From Sinorhizobium garamanticum (GTDB lineage: Bacteria > Pseudomonadota > Alphaproteobacteria > Rhizobiales > Rhizobiaceae), in contig NZ_CP120373.1 of NCBI RefSeq assembly GCF_029892065.1, positions 3,417,001-3,481,000 on the forward strand: a stretch of DNA of 64,000 bases, given 5' to 3'. Every line of letters begins with the position of its first letter. The stretch's first letter is position 1. A program made the translations under genes and the position numbers. Of this stretch, positions 8,212-16,812 are shown piece after piece. The notes under the pieces are model-generated. The model was not told where the DNA came from. It worked only from the letters and a program-made list of their open reading frames with translations, and searched no databases.

Positions 8212-8994
8212 TTAGCTGCCGTAGACGTCGAACGGGAAGTACTTTTCGTTGATTTCCTGGTACTTGCCGTTTGCACGGATGGTTTCGATTGCTTTGTTGA
8301 GCTTTTCGCGCAGCGCGTCGTCGCCCTTGCGAACGGCAATGCCGGCGCCTTCGCCATTGATGACGGGGTCGATCGGCAGCGTGCCGAGCAGCTTGCAGCA
8401 AGCGCCATCCTCGGTCTTCAGCCACTCCGAAAGAACGACGACGTCGTCGATGACGGCATCGATACGGCCGTTGGCGATGTCGAGCTTATATTCATCCGCG
8501 GTCGGATAGAGTTTCAGTTCCGACTCCTTCATGTGCGCTTCGGCATAGTTGGAGTGGGTGGTGGAACCCTGTGCACCGAGCGTCTTTCCTGCAAGTGCGG
8601 CTTCGGTCGCTTCGGTGATCGGCGAGTCTTTCGGCACGACGATCGCCGGCGGCGTGTTGTAGTACTTGTTGGTGAAGTCGACCTTTTCCTTGCGCTCGGC
8701 GGTAATCGACATGGAAGCCACGATCGCGTCGAACTTCTTGGCGATGAGCGCCGGGATGATGCCGTCCCAATCCTGGGTCACAAAGGTGCATTCAGCCTTC
8801 ATCTCCTCGCAAAGCGCCTTCGCGATGTCGATGTCGAAACCTGTCAACGAGCCGTCCGCTTCAAGATTGTTGAAGGGCGGGTAGGCGCCTTCCGTGCCGA
8901 TGACGACCTTTTCGCCTTCTGCCATGGCGGTGCTGGCCATGAGCACGAAAACGGCAGCCGATGCGGCGGCTGCCAACCGTCTGGAAATACGCAT
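8212..8994 (-). CDS. Amino acid ABC transporter periplasmic binding protein (family 3)
   Basis: A 260-residue secreted protein. The signal peptide (basic MRISRR, hydrophobic core, cleavage after STAMA) is followed by the family 3 start KVVIGTEGAYPPFNNL and the signature GFDIDIAKALCEEM. It should capture a polar amino acid in the periplasm and hand it to the permease pair downstream. ATG 8994 has AGAGGA at good spacing and gives a proper signal peptide; the open frame extends further upstream without support. A cysteine pair (CC near residue 195) is present. The specific amino acid is not determinable. Confidence 0.9.
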   Translation of the reverse strand: MRISRRLAAAASAAVFVLMASTAMAEGEKVVIGTEGAYPPFNNLEADGSLTGFDIDIAKALCEEMKAECTFVTQDWDGIIPALIAKKFDAIVASMSITAERKEKVDFTNKYYNTPPAIVVPKDSPITEATEAALAGKTLGAQGSTTHSNYAEAHMKESELKLYPTADEYKLDIANGRIDAVIDDVVVLSEWLKTEDGACCKLLGTLPIDPVINGEGAGIAVRKGDDALREKLNKAIETIRANGKYQEINEKYFPFDVYGS

Positions 8995-9386
8995 GATTAT
9001 CCTCTCTGTTGGCTGACATCCGGTGTTTTTTTCTTCGCGGATGCCAAATAGGGCCGGGGCGTACACCTCGGTTGCCGGGATATTCGTACTTCTCCTGTAA
9101 AAATCAACAGGAAAGCGCCACCGCGAAAGCGGAATCACGCGCGCCTCCGCGTCTTCCATGGCGCGAGACAAAGATGAACGGCCTGTTCAGGTGAGGTTAA
9201 TGTCGCCTTCGATAGGCCTGAGGCGGAACCGATCCGTGACTGCAGCGTTGCGAGTACGACATACGTGACCACAAAAAAGTCGGAAACCACGGATCATGGC
9301 CCTGTGGGAGCAGGCTTGCAGGCGTGACCGTTCGATCGGACAGGACGCGCAGCGCGCCGGACCTCCCAATAAGAGGAAGGAAGACA
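8995..9386. other. Divergent intergenic region, no gene seen
   Basis: About 390 bp between the divergent binding-protein and OmpA-family genes. It must carry promoters for both, but I see no clear operator, repeat or small gene. Confidence 0.5.
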
Positions 9387-11561
9387 ATGTCGATTCGATC
9401 CAGACTTTTCGCAACGGTAGCCTTGCCGGTATTCGCCGCGGCCTTTGCCGTGCAGCCGGCGCTTGCCGAGAGCCTGATGGCGCCGTTCGAAGTTGCTCAG
9501 GAAGGCGCTGAGCAGCCGTCGCCCGAGGATCTGCTGTTGCTCAAGAAACGCAGAAAGCAAGCCGAGGAATCCCAGGGGCAGGCTGAAGAGCAGCAACCGC
9601 AGGCCGAGGAACAGCCGGCTCCGAGGCGCAAGAAACGCCAGCAGCAGGCTGAAGAACAGCAGCCGGCCGCCGAGGAGCGCGCTCCGCAGCAGGCCGAGGA
9701 ACAGCCGGCTCCAAGGCGTAAGAAGCGCCAGCAGCAGGCTGAAGAGCAGCAGCCCGCCGAGGAGGCCGCTCCGCAGCAGGCCGAGGAACAGCCGGCTCCG
9801 AGGCGCAAGAAGCGCCAGCAGCAGGCTGAAGAACAGCAGCCGGCCGCCGAGGAAGCCGCTCCGAAGCAGGCCGAGGAACAGCCAGCTCCAAGGCGCAAGA
9901 AGCGCCAGCAGCAGGCTGAGGAACAGCAGCCCACCACTGAGGAGGGCGCTCCGCAGCAGGCCGAGGAACAGCCAGCTCCAAGGCGCAAGAAGCGCCAGCA
10001 GCAGGCTGAGGAACAGCAGCCCGCCGCCGAGGAGGGTGCTCCGCAGCAAGCCGAGGAGCAGCCGGCTCCGCGCAAGAAGCGTCAGCAGCAGGCTGAGGAA
10101 CAGCAGCCCACCACTGAGGAGGGCGCTCCGCAGCAGGCCGAAGAACAGCCGGCTCCAGCGCGCAAGAAGCGCCAGCAGCAAGCTGAAGAACAGCGCCAGG
10201 GCGAGGAGCCCACTCCTGGAGTGGCGCCACCCGCGACGGCAGAGCAGGAGACGGGCGAACAGCCGCAGGCCCAGCCTGCTCCTGAAGTGGTCGATGAACG
10301 CACGGAAGAAGAGAAGGTCAAGATCGCCAAGGACCCGTCGGCAACAGACGACACGGTCGTGCTTCCGGTCGAAAACGGTGCAGCCATTCTCGACAGTGAC
10401 AAGGATGCCGACAATATCGGCGGCAACCGTGCGCGCGAGGCGCGGCGCAAGCAGCGCGAGGAATTGCGCGCCAAGGAAGAAAGTGTAGCGCCGCCGACAG
10501 ACGATGCTGCAGCCCAGGCGGAAATATCGACCGAGGTCCGGGAACAACTTCCGCAGAGGATCGAGGCCAATCTGAAGGAGGAGGGACAGCGCATCGAAGA
10601 AGCGCCGGCCTTCGCCGTGCCTGAGACGACCAACATCGTCAATAACACGATCGTCAATAACACGGTGATCAACAACACGACCGTCAACACAAACGAAGTC
10701 ACCGAGGTGCAGGTGGTCGAAGAAGTGGAAGACCGCGTGATCCTCGGCGTCGGCGATCGCATTTTCGTCCGGGGCGACGACAGGCCGCGTCTGCGGCGCG
10801 ATTCGCAGGAAACCTTCTACGACCAGCTGCCGCGTGACCGCGTTCGCGAGACGATCGTTCGCCCCGATGGTTATCGAATCGTCACGATCTATAACCGCTA
10901 CGGCGACATCGTGCAGCGCTCGCGCATTGACAGCGACGGTAACGAATATCTCATGATCTACGCGCCCGAGTACGCCGAGGATCGGGACCGTCCAGCGATC
11001 GTCGACGTCGGTTACGAACTGCCGCCGATGCGCCTGACGATACCGGTCGAGGATTATATCGTCGACTACGCCGATGATCCGGATCGGGACTACTACGAGT
11101 TCTTGTCCGAGCCGCCGGTCGAGCGAGTCGAGCGCGTCTACACGATCGATGAGGTGCGCAACTCCGCCCGCCTTCGCGACAAGGTTCGCCGCATCGACCT
11201 CGACACGATCCACTTCGAGACGGGCAGCGCCGAGGTGTCGATGTCGCAGGCCAAGACGCTGCGCGGCGTCGCGGACGCGATGTCGAAGGTCCTTGAGAAG
11301 GATCCGGGTGAAACCTTCTTCATCGAGGGCCACACGGATGCCGTCGGCTCCGACCGGTCGAACCTGGTTCTCTCCGACCAGCGTGCAGAGTCGGTCGCAG
11401 TGCTCCTCAGCGAAGTCTATGGGGTCCCGGCAGAAAACCTCGTGACCCAAGGCTACGGCGAGCGCTTCCTGAAGGTGCGGACGCAAGGAGATGAGCAGGA
11501 GAACCGCCGCGTGACCATACGCCGCGTGACCCCGCTCGTGCGGCCGGTCGCCCAGCGGTAA
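9387..11561 (+). CDS. OmpA-family outer membrane protein with charged tandem repeats
   Basis: A 724-residue envelope protein. A signal peptide (residues 1-27, cleavage after ALA) precedes a low-complexity region (about 72-275) of roughly 6.7 tandem copies of a 30-residue unit rich in Gln, Glu, Lys and Arg (PAPRRKKRQQQAEEQQP core). A spacer with an Asn/Thr run (NNTIVNNTVINNTTVNTN, about 417-434) follows, and then a C-terminal OmpA peptidoglycan-binding domain (603-724) with FIEGHTDAVGSD and LVTQGYGE. The N-terminal eight-strand OmpA barrel is absent, so it is more likely periplasmic and wall-bound. ATG 9387 follows GAGGAAGGAAG. A terminator follows the gene, so it is a single transcription unit. 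Confidence 0.9.
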   Translation: MSIRSRLFATVALPVFAAAFAVQPALAESLMAPFEVAQEGAEQPSPEDLLLLKKRRKQAEESQGQAEEQQPQAEEQPAPRRKKRQQQAEEQQPAAEERAPQQAEEQPAPRRKKRQQQAEEQQPAEEAAPQQAEEQPAPRRKKRQQQAEEQQPAAEEAAPKQAEEQPAPRRKKRQQQAEEQQPTTEEGAPQQAEEQPAPRRKKRQQQAEEQQPAAEEGAPQQAEEQPAPRKKRQQQAEEQQPTTEEGAPQQAEEQPAPARKKRQQQAEEQRQGEEPTPGVAPPATAEQETGEQPQAQPAPEVVDERTEEEKVKIAKDPSATDDTVVLPVENGAAILDSDKDADNIGGNRAREARRKQREELRAKEESVAPPTDDAAAQAEISTEVREQLPQRIEANLKEEGQRIEEAPAFAVPETTNIVNNTIVNNTVINNTTVNTNEVTEVQVVEEVEDRVILGVGDRIFVRGDDRPRLRRDSQETFYDQLPRDRVRETIVRPDGYRIVTIYNRYGDIVQRSRIDSDGNEYLMIYAPEYAEDRDRPAIVDVGYELPPMRLTIPVEDYIVDYADDPDRDYYEFLSEPPVERVERVYTIDEVRNSARLRDKVRRIDLDTIHFETGSAEVSMSQAKTLRGVADAMSKVLEKDPGETFFIEGHTDAVGSDRSNLVLSDQRAESVAVLLSEVYGVPAENLVTQGYGERFLKVRTQGDEQENRRVTIRRVTPLVRPVAQR
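9600..10200 (+). repeat. 90-bp in-frame tandem repeat
   Basis: About 6.7 copies of a 90-bp unit inside the OmpA-family gene; two copies are 3 bases shorter (87 bp), so the frame is always kept. Units differ mainly in an AAEE/TTEE position and in single substitutions. Copies starting near 9870 and 9960 are nearly identical at the DNA level, which suggests recent duplication and probable length variation between strains. Confidence 0.9.
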
Positions 11562-11585
11562 TCGCGGCAGCGTTGTTTGATGATG

Positions 11586-11614
11586 AACGGGGCCGGGAGA
11601 CCGGCCCCGTTTCT
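11586..11614 (+). terminator. Intrinsic terminator after the OmpA-family gene
   Basis: AACGGGGCCGG and CCGGCCCCGTT form a perfect 11-bp stem with a GAGA tetraloop, followed by TTTCT, 24 bases after the stop codon. Confidence 0.85.
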
Positions 11615-11680
11615 ATGTCTGGCGTCGGAAGCGCTGCAATGCCGTTGGGCAGCCGCAGCGGAAAAGCTCGATCCGGAGCC

Positions 11681-12193
11681 TCAGCCGCGCAGCCCGGTAA
11701 CCTTTTCCACGAAATCGGCGATCGCGGCCGTGTCATCGAGGTCGAACACGGAAAGGTCGGTTTCGGTCACTGGATGATCGGCGGCAATGGCAACGATGTG
11801 CGGGTCGCTCGGCGCCAGCGGCTCGCGGTTGGCCGAATCCCTCCGCCGCGCTTCGATCTTCGGGATCGGCTCGCGCTTGTAACCTTCGATGAGCACGAGA
11901 TCACAGGGAGCGAGCCGCGCCAGAATTTCCTCGAAGGACGGTTCCGGCGCGCCGCGCAGTTCGTGCATGATTGCGAAGCGTGTCGAGGAGACGATCGTGA
12001 CCTCATGCGCGCCGGCCTCCCGGTGCCGGTAGCTGTCGGCGCCGACCTTGTCGATATCGAAGTCGTGGTGGGCATGCTTGATCGTCGAGACGACATAGCC
12101 GCGCCGTGTCATTTCACTGACGAGACGGACCATAAGGCCGGTCTTGCCCGAGTTCTTCCAGCCGGCAATGCCGAATATCCTGGGTTCGGTCAT
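11681..12193 (-). CDS. mobB: Molybdopterin-guanine dinucleotide biosynthesis protein B
   Basis: A 170-residue P-loop GTPase-like protein. The Walker A motif is GWKNSGKT (residues 11-18), followed by STIKHAHHDFDIDK, and the C-terminal half contains LVLIEGYKREPIPKIE, all typical of MobB. MobB assists MobA in attaching GMP to molybdopterin. ATG 12193 overlaps the mobA stop as ATGA, which fixes the start. Third gene of eamA-mobA-mobB. Confidence 0.92.
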   Translation of the reverse strand: MTEPRIFGIAGWKNSGKTGLMVRLVSEMTRRGYVVSTIKHAHHDFDIDKVGADSYRHREAGAHEVTIVSSTRFAIMHELRGAPEPSFEEILARLAPCDLVLIEGYKREPIPKIEARRRDSANREPLAPSDPHIVAIAADHPVTETDLSVFDLDDTAAIADFVEKVTGLRG

Positions 12194-12852
12194 GGTTTGG
12201 GATCCTTGAGGCGTTGCAACCAAGCTTCGGCCTCTCGAAGTTGTTCCGGCGTGTTGATATTGAAGAAGGGGTCGAGCGGACCCGCCTTTGTCGCGATCAT
12301 CGGGAAGTCTACCGCTGCCGAAGGGTGGCGCGCAATGAAAGCGCGCACGCGCAACTTGGCGTCGGTTCGGATCCAGGCTTCGAGATCATCGGCGATCGCG
12401 ACCGGCCAGAGCGCGAAAAGCGGATGCATCTCCCCGGCGGACCAGGCAGCGGCGATCTTCCCCTCCAGATCGGGCACGGAGGAGAGCCGGCCAACGAGGT
12501 CGTCGGGAAAGAATGGGGTGTCGGTCGCCACGGTCAGAACATGGGCCGCATGCGGCGCAACTTCTGCAGCGTGGCGCATGGCGGTGAGGACGCCAGCGAG
12601 GGGGCCGAAGTAACCGGGCAGCGTGTCGGCCAGCACCGGAAGACCGGGCGGCAGGTCGATGCCGGCATCGGCATTGAGGTTGAGCGCGATGCTTCCCACC
12701 TGCGGCGCGAGCCGTTCGACGATATGGTCGAGGATGGTCCGGCCATGAAGTACGAGGCCGGCCTTTGGTCGACCCATGCGCGAAGATCGTCCGCCGGCGA
12801 GAATGACGGCGGGCGGGCGTTTTGGTGGTGCTTCTGGCGCCTTGGTGGCCAT
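12190..12852 (-). CDS. mobA: Molybdenum cofactor guanylyltransferase MobA
   Basis: A 220-residue cytosolic nucleotidyltransferase that transfers GMP from GTP to molybdopterin to make the MGD cofactor. The GTP-binding signature ILAGGRSSRMGRPKAGL (residues 17-33) and the later GPLAGVLTAM and TVATDTPFFP segments are clear. It starts 12 bp after the EamA gene and overlaps mobB by 4 bp, so the three are probably cotranscribed. moaA, needed earlier in the same pathway, lies 4 kb away. Confidence 0.94.
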   Translation of the reverse strand: MATKAPEAPPKRPPAVILAGGRSSRMGRPKAGLVLHGRTILDHIVERLAPQVGSIALNLNADAGIDLPPGLPVLADTLPGYFGPLAGVLTAMRHAAEVAPHAAHVLTVATDTPFFPDDLVGRLSSVPDLEGKIAAAWSAGEMHPLFALWPVAIADDLEAWIRTDAKLRVRAFIARHPSAAVDFPMIATKAGPLDPFFNINTPEQLREAEAWLQRLKDPKP

Positions 12853-12864
12853 CGACGCGTTCCT

Positions 12865-13773
12865 CTATTCGAGAGGGCCTGCAAGGGAGCGTTGGGCGAC
12901 GGCCTTCCTTCCGCGCAGGCTCTCGCGATAGAAGGTATAGAGGCCGGAGCCGACGATGACGGCAACCCCTGCCAGCATCCAGCGATCCGGTGTTTCCGAG
13001 AAGAAGAAAATGCCGATTGCGATCGACCATAGCAGGCTCGTATAGCGGAACGGCGCGATGACCGAGATTTCGCCATCGCGCATCGCCAGCACGATCGTCT
13101 GGTAGCCGAGCATCAGGAGCACGCTGGCACCGGCAATATGGGTGAGCGAGGTCGTCGACATCGGCTGCCAGCCGCCGAACGGCACGATCAGCAGGGCGCC
13201 GACCAACGTCGTCACAATGGCGGTGGTGACAGTAATGAAGAGTGACGGCACGTCGCTGCCGATGCGGCGGGTGCAAAGATCACGCGTCGCGGTGAAGCAA
13301 ACACAGGCGACGACGGTCAACGCTACCGGTGTGAAGCCTTCCGGCCCGGGCCTCAGCACAATCAGCACGCCGAGGAAGCCGATGGCGATCGCCGCCCAGC
13401 GACGCCAGCCGACGGGTTCGCGGAGGAAAAGCGCGGCGCCGAGCGTGACGGCCAGCGGCAGCGCCTGCATGATCGCGGAGGCGTTTGCGAGTGGTATCTG
13501 CCCGAGCGCAGAAATATAGGTGATCGAAGCCAGTGCCTCCATGACGATACGCAGGATGACCGCGGGCCGCAGGATCGTTCGGATCGGGCGGAATGCGCGG
13601 AAGTGGACAGCGAACACCAGCACCATCAGCGTGGTGAGCAACCCGCGGACGAACATGATCTGCCCGGTATTCATGACGCCCGTCACGGATTTTACGAGCG
13701 CGTCGTTGCAGGCAAAGCTGATCATGGCAAGGCACATGAAAACGATGCCGCGGAAATTGGCAGATGATTGCAT
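12865..13773 (-). CDS. EamA/DMT family transporter
   Basis: A 302-residue inner-membrane protein with ten predicted helices in two EamA halves (first half from FRGIVFMCLAMISFACNDALVKS, second half from about residue 150). Members export metabolites or amino acids; the substrate is unknown. ATG 13773 has AGGAAAGACG upstream and starts just before the first helix; the open frame runs 57 codons further without support. Head gene of the operon with mobA and mobB, although a role in molybdenum metabolism is not implied by the family. Confidence 0.85.
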   Translation of the reverse strand: MQSSANFRGIVFMCLAMISFACNDALVKSVTGVMNTGQIMFVRGLLTTLMVLVFAVHFRAFRPIRTILRPAVILRIVMEALASITYISALGQIPLANASAIMQALPLAVTLGAALFLREPVGWRRWAAIAIGFLGVLIVLRPGPEGFTPVALTVVACVCFTATRDLCTRRIGSDVPSLFITVTTAIVTTLVGALLIVPFGGWQPMSTTSLTHIAGASVLLMLGYQTIVLAMRDGEISVIAPFRYTSLLWSIAIGIFFFSETPDRWMLAGVAVIVGSGLYTFYRESLRGRKAVAQRSLAGPLE

Positions 13774-14189
13774 TCGTCTTTCCTGATGGCCCTCGGCCGA
13801 GGCCAATGTTTGGCGGGAGGTGGCGAATCCATCCCATGGACGTGCGCCCCTTGTCCAAGCATTGACTGCCATTCCACACAAACTCAAGCTTCGTTTGTGC
13901 AAGATCGCTTCCATTTGAAGGGACGAGCCGCACCGACGCGACATTCGAGGGCGCGCAATCGTGGCCTCGATGCGTTATTCGCTGAATCTTAAGTTTCGCT
14001 GCCTATCGTTGCGACGATTCCGCAGTGCAATCGCATGAAGCGATCGGTGGATGACGGTCATTGAATCTTGCAGCGCCGTCGATCCGCGAAATGTCCGCCG
14101 GAGCCTGGGAGGTGCTTCCGCCGGCGTTCCATCACCAAGAGAAGCCACCGTGCGGGCATGTTCCTCATAATAAGAACCTGGGGTCCGCA
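13774..14189. other. Divergent intergenic region, no gene seen
   Basis: About 415 bp between the divergent EamA and chemoreceptor genes. No convincing small gene, repeat or operator was found. Confidence 0.5.
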
Positions 14190-16739
14190 ATGTCTTTGAT
14201 CGATCGCCTTCTACAGCGCCTGCGTATCGTCACAAAAGTCCTCCTCTTCGTGGTTCCGCTCGTGGCTCTGATCGCAGGGATCGGTCTCGTCGGCTTTTTC
14301 ACCGCTCGTACGCTCAATGGGCATATGACCGTTACCCGCGAGACCATCAACAATCTCTCGGATTTCCAGGCTCTGCGCAGTGCCTTGCAGGCCTTCGCCG
14401 ACAATCCGAGCGAGGAAACGCGCGATGTCCTCGCGAAAGAGGTCGACGAGCAGGAAGAGGGGGTCAGAACTCTCGAAGCGCTGCTGGAGCGTGATGCGGA
14501 CAAGGCTCAGATCGCCTCGGTCGTTGCACTCGGTGGCCAGATGCGCAACCAGACCGACAAACTCTGGGCGGTCAAGGTCGAGCAGGACGCGGTAACGGCG
14601 TCGCTGGAGGCGGCGCTTGCCGACATGACCAAGACGGGCAACGGCGCCTACAAGCAGATCGACATCATCCGGAGCGAATCGGGTGAAAAGGAAGCCTTCG
14701 CCAAGGCGCTGCTCTTCGATGCAGCGGCCTACCAGGGTGTTGCCGAACGCATCAAGAAATTCCGTCTGCCGGTAACCATGGCCGTCAATCCCGACGCGAA
14801 GATCGATCAGGCGAACAAGCTGCTGCCGCATCTGCTGAAGCAGATCGAGGAAGCCGAGAAGATCGCTTCCGAAAAGGTCCGCAAACCGATCGGCGAACTC
14901 AAGGAACAGGCGCTGAAGATCCAGGCGATCCTCGTAGGCGCCGAGGACAACGACGCGAAGAAGAACGCCCTCGTGCCAATCCTCAGCAAGCTCTCGAAAT
15001 ACGAGGCCGATTTTGCCAAGGAGGCGGTCAAGAATTCGGACACCGCAGCCAAGCGCTTCGTCGGCATGGACGGGGAAATCTCGACGCTGAAGACGCTGAT
15101 CGCTTTGATGAGCGATACCTTCAAGGGTCTCGACAATACCCGATTCCATATCAGCGAGCTGCACCGCTCGCTCGATGCGGCAAGCCGCGATCTCGTGATT
15201 GCAGATATAAACGCCGTCCGCGAGGCAGCCGGGAAGCTCTCCGAGCTCGGCGGCAAGAACGCAGCACTCCGTGATCTGCCGGTGAAACTTGGCCCCTCGC
15301 TCGACAACATCGACAAGGGGACGGCCGCCCTGATTGACGTTGGCGGCCGCTGGCAGACCGCCAAGAGCGAGGCCGCGACGCTTGTCGCGGATGCGAGCCG
15401 CACGCTCGAAAGCTTCGTCAGCAGCGCCCAGGAAGCCGGAAAGCAGGACAGCCAGCGCTCGGCGACTGTCTCGATCATCGCGATGGTTGCCGGAACGCTG
15501 CTGGCGATCATCGGCGGCCTGATGCTTGTCGAGACGCTGCGCGGCCCGCTGAAACGCGTCACCGAAACCATGACGCGGCTTGCCAACGGTGATCTCGAAG
15601 TCGCGATCGAAGGCCGCAACCGCGGCGACGAGATCGGCGACATGGTGCGCTCGGTCGCCGTCTTCCGCGACAACGCACTCGAAAACGTGCGGCTGGAGCG
15701 CGAGGCGGAAGCCGCGCGGACGCTGTCGGCCGAGGAGGAAGCCCGCCGCTCGCAGGAACGCGCGCGCATCGAAGCCGAGCAGATGCAGGCGCTTAACGCG
15801 CTTTCTGACGTCCTCGCACAGCTTGCTGCCGGTAATCTCGAGGAAGGCATGGCGGAAGACCTGCCGGCGGACTACGTGATCATGGCGCGTACCTACAACA
15901 ATGCCGTCGAAGCGCTGCGTGCGACGCTGACGGATGTGCGCCTCGTTACCGAGGAGATTACTGGTGGTACCGGCAATCTCGCGGCCTCCGCAGATGATCT
16001 CGCCCGCCGCACCGAACAACAGGCGGCGGCACTCGAGGAAAGCTCGCGCGCGCTTCGTCAGCTCACCGAACTCGTCCGCTCGACGGCTGAAAGCGCCCGC
16101 CGCACCACGGTATCGGTCGATGAGACGAACAACTACGCGCAGCATTCCGGCCAGGTCGTCGCCAAGGCGATCGATGCCATGGCTGAAATCAATCGCTCGT
16201 CCGAAAAGATCGGCACGATCATCAGCGTGATCGACGAGATCGCCTTCCAGACCAACCTTCTGGCGCTGAACGCGGGCGTCGAGGCGGCCCGCGCCGGCGA
16301 GGCCGGCCGTGGCTTTGCGGTCGTCGCCCAGGAAGTGCGCGAACTGGCGCAGCGTTGCGCGGGAGCCGCCCGTGAGATCAAGGGGCTAATCTCGGCAAGC
16401 TCCGCCCAGGTGCGCAGCGGCGTCGCGCTGGTCCAGGAAACCGGGGAAGCGCTGACGGTCATCAACGACCATATCGCCACCATTCACCAGCTCGTCAGCA
16501 ATATCGAGGCTTCTGCGGCTGACCAATACACCGGTCTCAGTGAAGTCAACTCAGCTGTTCACGAGGTCGAGCTGATCACGCAGCAGAACGCTGCGATGGT
16601 CGAGGAGAACACGGCGGAAATCCATGGCCTGCGCCGGCAGGTGGAAGCGCTCAACGAGAAGATCGAACGCTTCAAGACCGGCACGAGCAACATGGGTGAC
16701 CACGGTCGGGTTCGGCCCGGTTCGACTTACGCCGCCTGA
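14190..16739 (+). CDS. Methyl-accepting chemotaxis protein with long periplasmic domain
   Basis: An 849-residue transmembrane chemoreceptor. Helix 1 spans about residues 17-39 and helix 2 about 426-448, leaving a helical periplasmic sensor of roughly 385 residues, far longer than the usual 150-250. A HAMP domain follows (LRGPLKRVTETMTRLANGDLE), then a second HAMP-like stretch and the signalling hairpin with EIAFQTNLLALNAGVEAARAG near 680. The C-terminus (RPGSTYAA) lacks a CheR-tethering pentapeptide. S. meliloti McpZ is known for a long all-helical trimodular sensor and may be the counterpart, but this is inference. ATG 14190 begins just before a basic, amphipathic lead into helix 1. Confidence 0.9.
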   Translation: MSLIDRLLQRLRIVTKVLLFVVPLVALIAGIGLVGFFTARTLNGHMTVTRETINNLSDFQALRSALQAFADNPSEETRDVLAKEVDEQEEGVRTLEALLERDADKAQIASVVALGGQMRNQTDKLWAVKVEQDAVTASLEAALADMTKTGNGAYKQIDIIRSESGEKEAFAKALLFDAAAYQGVAERIKKFRLPVTMAVNPDAKIDQANKLLPHLLKQIEEAEKIASEKVRKPIGELKEQALKIQAILVGAEDNDAKKNALVPILSKLSKYEADFAKEAVKNSDTAAKRFVGMDGEISTLKTLIALMSDTFKGLDNTRFHISELHRSLDAASRDLVIADINAVREAAGKLSELGGKNAALRDLPVKLGPSLDNIDKGTAALIDVGGRWQTAKSEAATLVADASRTLESFVSSAQEAGKQDSQRSATVSIIAMVAGTLLAIIGGLMLVETLRGPLKRVTETMTRLANGDLEVAIEGRNRGDEIGDMVRSVAVFRDNALENVRLEREAEAARTLSAEEEARRSQERARIEAEQMQALNALSDVLAQLAAGNLEEGMAEDLPADYVIMARTYNNAVEALRATLTDVRLVTEEITGGTGNLAASADDLARRTEQQAAALEESSRALRQLTELVRSTAESARRTTVSVDETNNYAQHSGQVVAKAIDAMAEINRSSEKIGTIISVIDEIAFQTNLLALNAGVEAARAGEAGRGFAVVAQEVRELAQRCAGAAREIKGLISASSAQVRSGVALVQETGEALTVINDHIATIHQLVSNIEASAADQYTGLSEVNSAVHEVELITQQNAAMVEENTAEIHGLRRQVEALNEKIERFKTGTSNMGDHGRVRPGSTYAA

Positions 16740-16755
16740 GCTATCGGTAAGAAAG

Positions 16756-16797
16756 GGCCCCGCGGTCGGGACCGACGGCGGGGCCTTCGGCTTTTTT
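16756..16797 (+). terminator. Intrinsic terminator after the chemoreceptor gene
   Basis: GGCCCCGC (16756-16763) pairs with GCGGGGCC (16778-16785), with further pairing inside, followed by TTCGGCTTTTTT. It lies 17 bases past the stop. Confidence 0.8.
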
Positions 16798-16812
16798 AGA
16801 TTTCTGAGAATG

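Noticed and set aside
9294..11486. A 730-codon open frame antisense to the OmpA-family gene, with Leu-rich repeats
   Set aside because: It is the mirror of the 90-bp repeat in a GC-rich gene. The sense frame has a signal peptide, a ribosome site and an OmpA domain; the antisense frame has none.
14211..16145. A 644-codon frame antisense to the chemoreceptor gene
   Set aside because: Arg/Gly/Asp-rich composition without any domain, fully inside a clear chemoreceptor gene; a by-product of high GC content.
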